Assembly: GCA_902803355.1 (NCBI GenBank)
Contig: CADCPP010000127.1
Location: 1 to 6,383, forward strand
Source: an uncultured Lachnospiraceae bacterium
GTDB taxonomy: Bacteria > Bacillota > Clostridia > Lachnospirales > Lachnospiraceae
DNA length: 6,383 nucleotides
Direction of reading: 5' to 3'
The position numbers were made by a program, and so were the translations under genes. Below are positions 6,309 through 6,383 of this stretch, in pieces. Every line of letters begins with the position of its first letter. Position 1 is the first letter of the stretch. The notes under the pieces are model-generated. The model made no database searches and had not been told where the DNA came from. It worked only from the letters and a program-made list of their open reading frames with translations.

Positions 6309-6383
6309 TTATTCCTCTTCGGCGGCCTTTTCCTGGCCGGGCAGCAGGATGCGCGTTTCCGACTCTTTCTCGAAGATGAAGAT
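6309..6383 (-). CDS. C-terminal end of an ABC transporter ATP-binding protein (UgpC/MsmK-like), partial
   Basis: Only the last 24 residues and the TAA stop are visible, and the gene runs off the right edge. The segment IFIFEKESETRILL resembles the closing strand of the regulatory C-terminal domain in sugar-importer ATPases of the UgpC/MsmK/MalK group, where a h(L/I)FDxETxxxI ending is common. It is followed by a short Glu/Ala-rich tail. The position directly before a MalF-type permease supports this. No nucleotide-binding motif lies within the window, so the assignment rests on the tail and the context. An ATPase encoded inside the operon is notable, because many Bacillota CUT1 operons lack one and share a single MsmK-like ATPase. 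Confidence 0.65.
   Translation of the reverse strand: MFIFEKESETRILLPGQEKAAEEE
6313..6317 (-). promoter_or_regulatory. Ribosome binding site of the first permease, inside the ATPase gene end
   Basis: GAGGA on the minus strand falls within the last Glu codons of the ATPase gene, 7 nt before the permease ATG at 6305. With a 3-nt gap between stop and start, the two genes are probably translationally coupled. Confidence 0.7.

Overview
The window is one minus-strand operon, read from right to left. Several features suggest an anaerobic, moderately high-GC member of the Bacillota (Clostridia-like, perhaps gut-associated). These are strong AAGGAGG-type ribosome binding sites, three lipoproteins with typical short lipoboxes followed by Thr/Ser/Pro/Ala/Glu-rich linkers, and very compact gene spacing. 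The taxon is an inference from style; no marker gene is present.

From right to left the layout is as follows. (1) The last 24 residues of an ABC transporter ATPase of the UgpC/MsmK type (6309-6383). (2) A MalF/UgpA-type permease (5361-6305). (3) A MalG/UgpE-type permease (4463-5350). (4) A UgpB-like family 1 solute-binding lipoprotein (2953-4422). (5) A lipoprotein with a staphylococcal-nuclease-like (thermonuclease) domain followed by two predicted OB-fold domains (1551-2960, GTG start, overlapping the binding-protein gene by 8 nt). (6) A lipoprotein with a probable degenerate Ig-like domain and three tandem OB-fold repeats (139-1536). Gaps are 3, 10, 40, -8 and 14 nt, so all six are probably cotranscribed. 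No promoter is visible, so it must lie upstream, beyond the right edge.

Downstream of gene 6 is a 138-nt stretch containing a near-perfect 15-bp hairpin (41-75). In minus-strand RNA it is fully paired apart from one G.U and is followed by five U residues, so it looks like the operon terminator. The same 3' arm carries a full TAAGGAGGG Shine-Dalgarno sequence, 8 nt before an ATG at 35 that opens a reading frame running off the left edge. The hairpin may therefore also hide the ribosome binding site of a further gene.

The ATPase, two permeases and binding protein form a complete CUT1-type importer set, although the ATPase is only seen at its end. The two downstream lipoproteins would sit on the same outer membrane face as the binding protein. 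The nuclease/OB-fold combination recalls the Bacillus subtilis surface nuclease YhcR, but split over two polypeptides. A reasonable but unproven reading is a surface system that cleaves extracellular nucleic acid (or another phosphodiester) and imports a product. The substrate cannot be read from the sequence.
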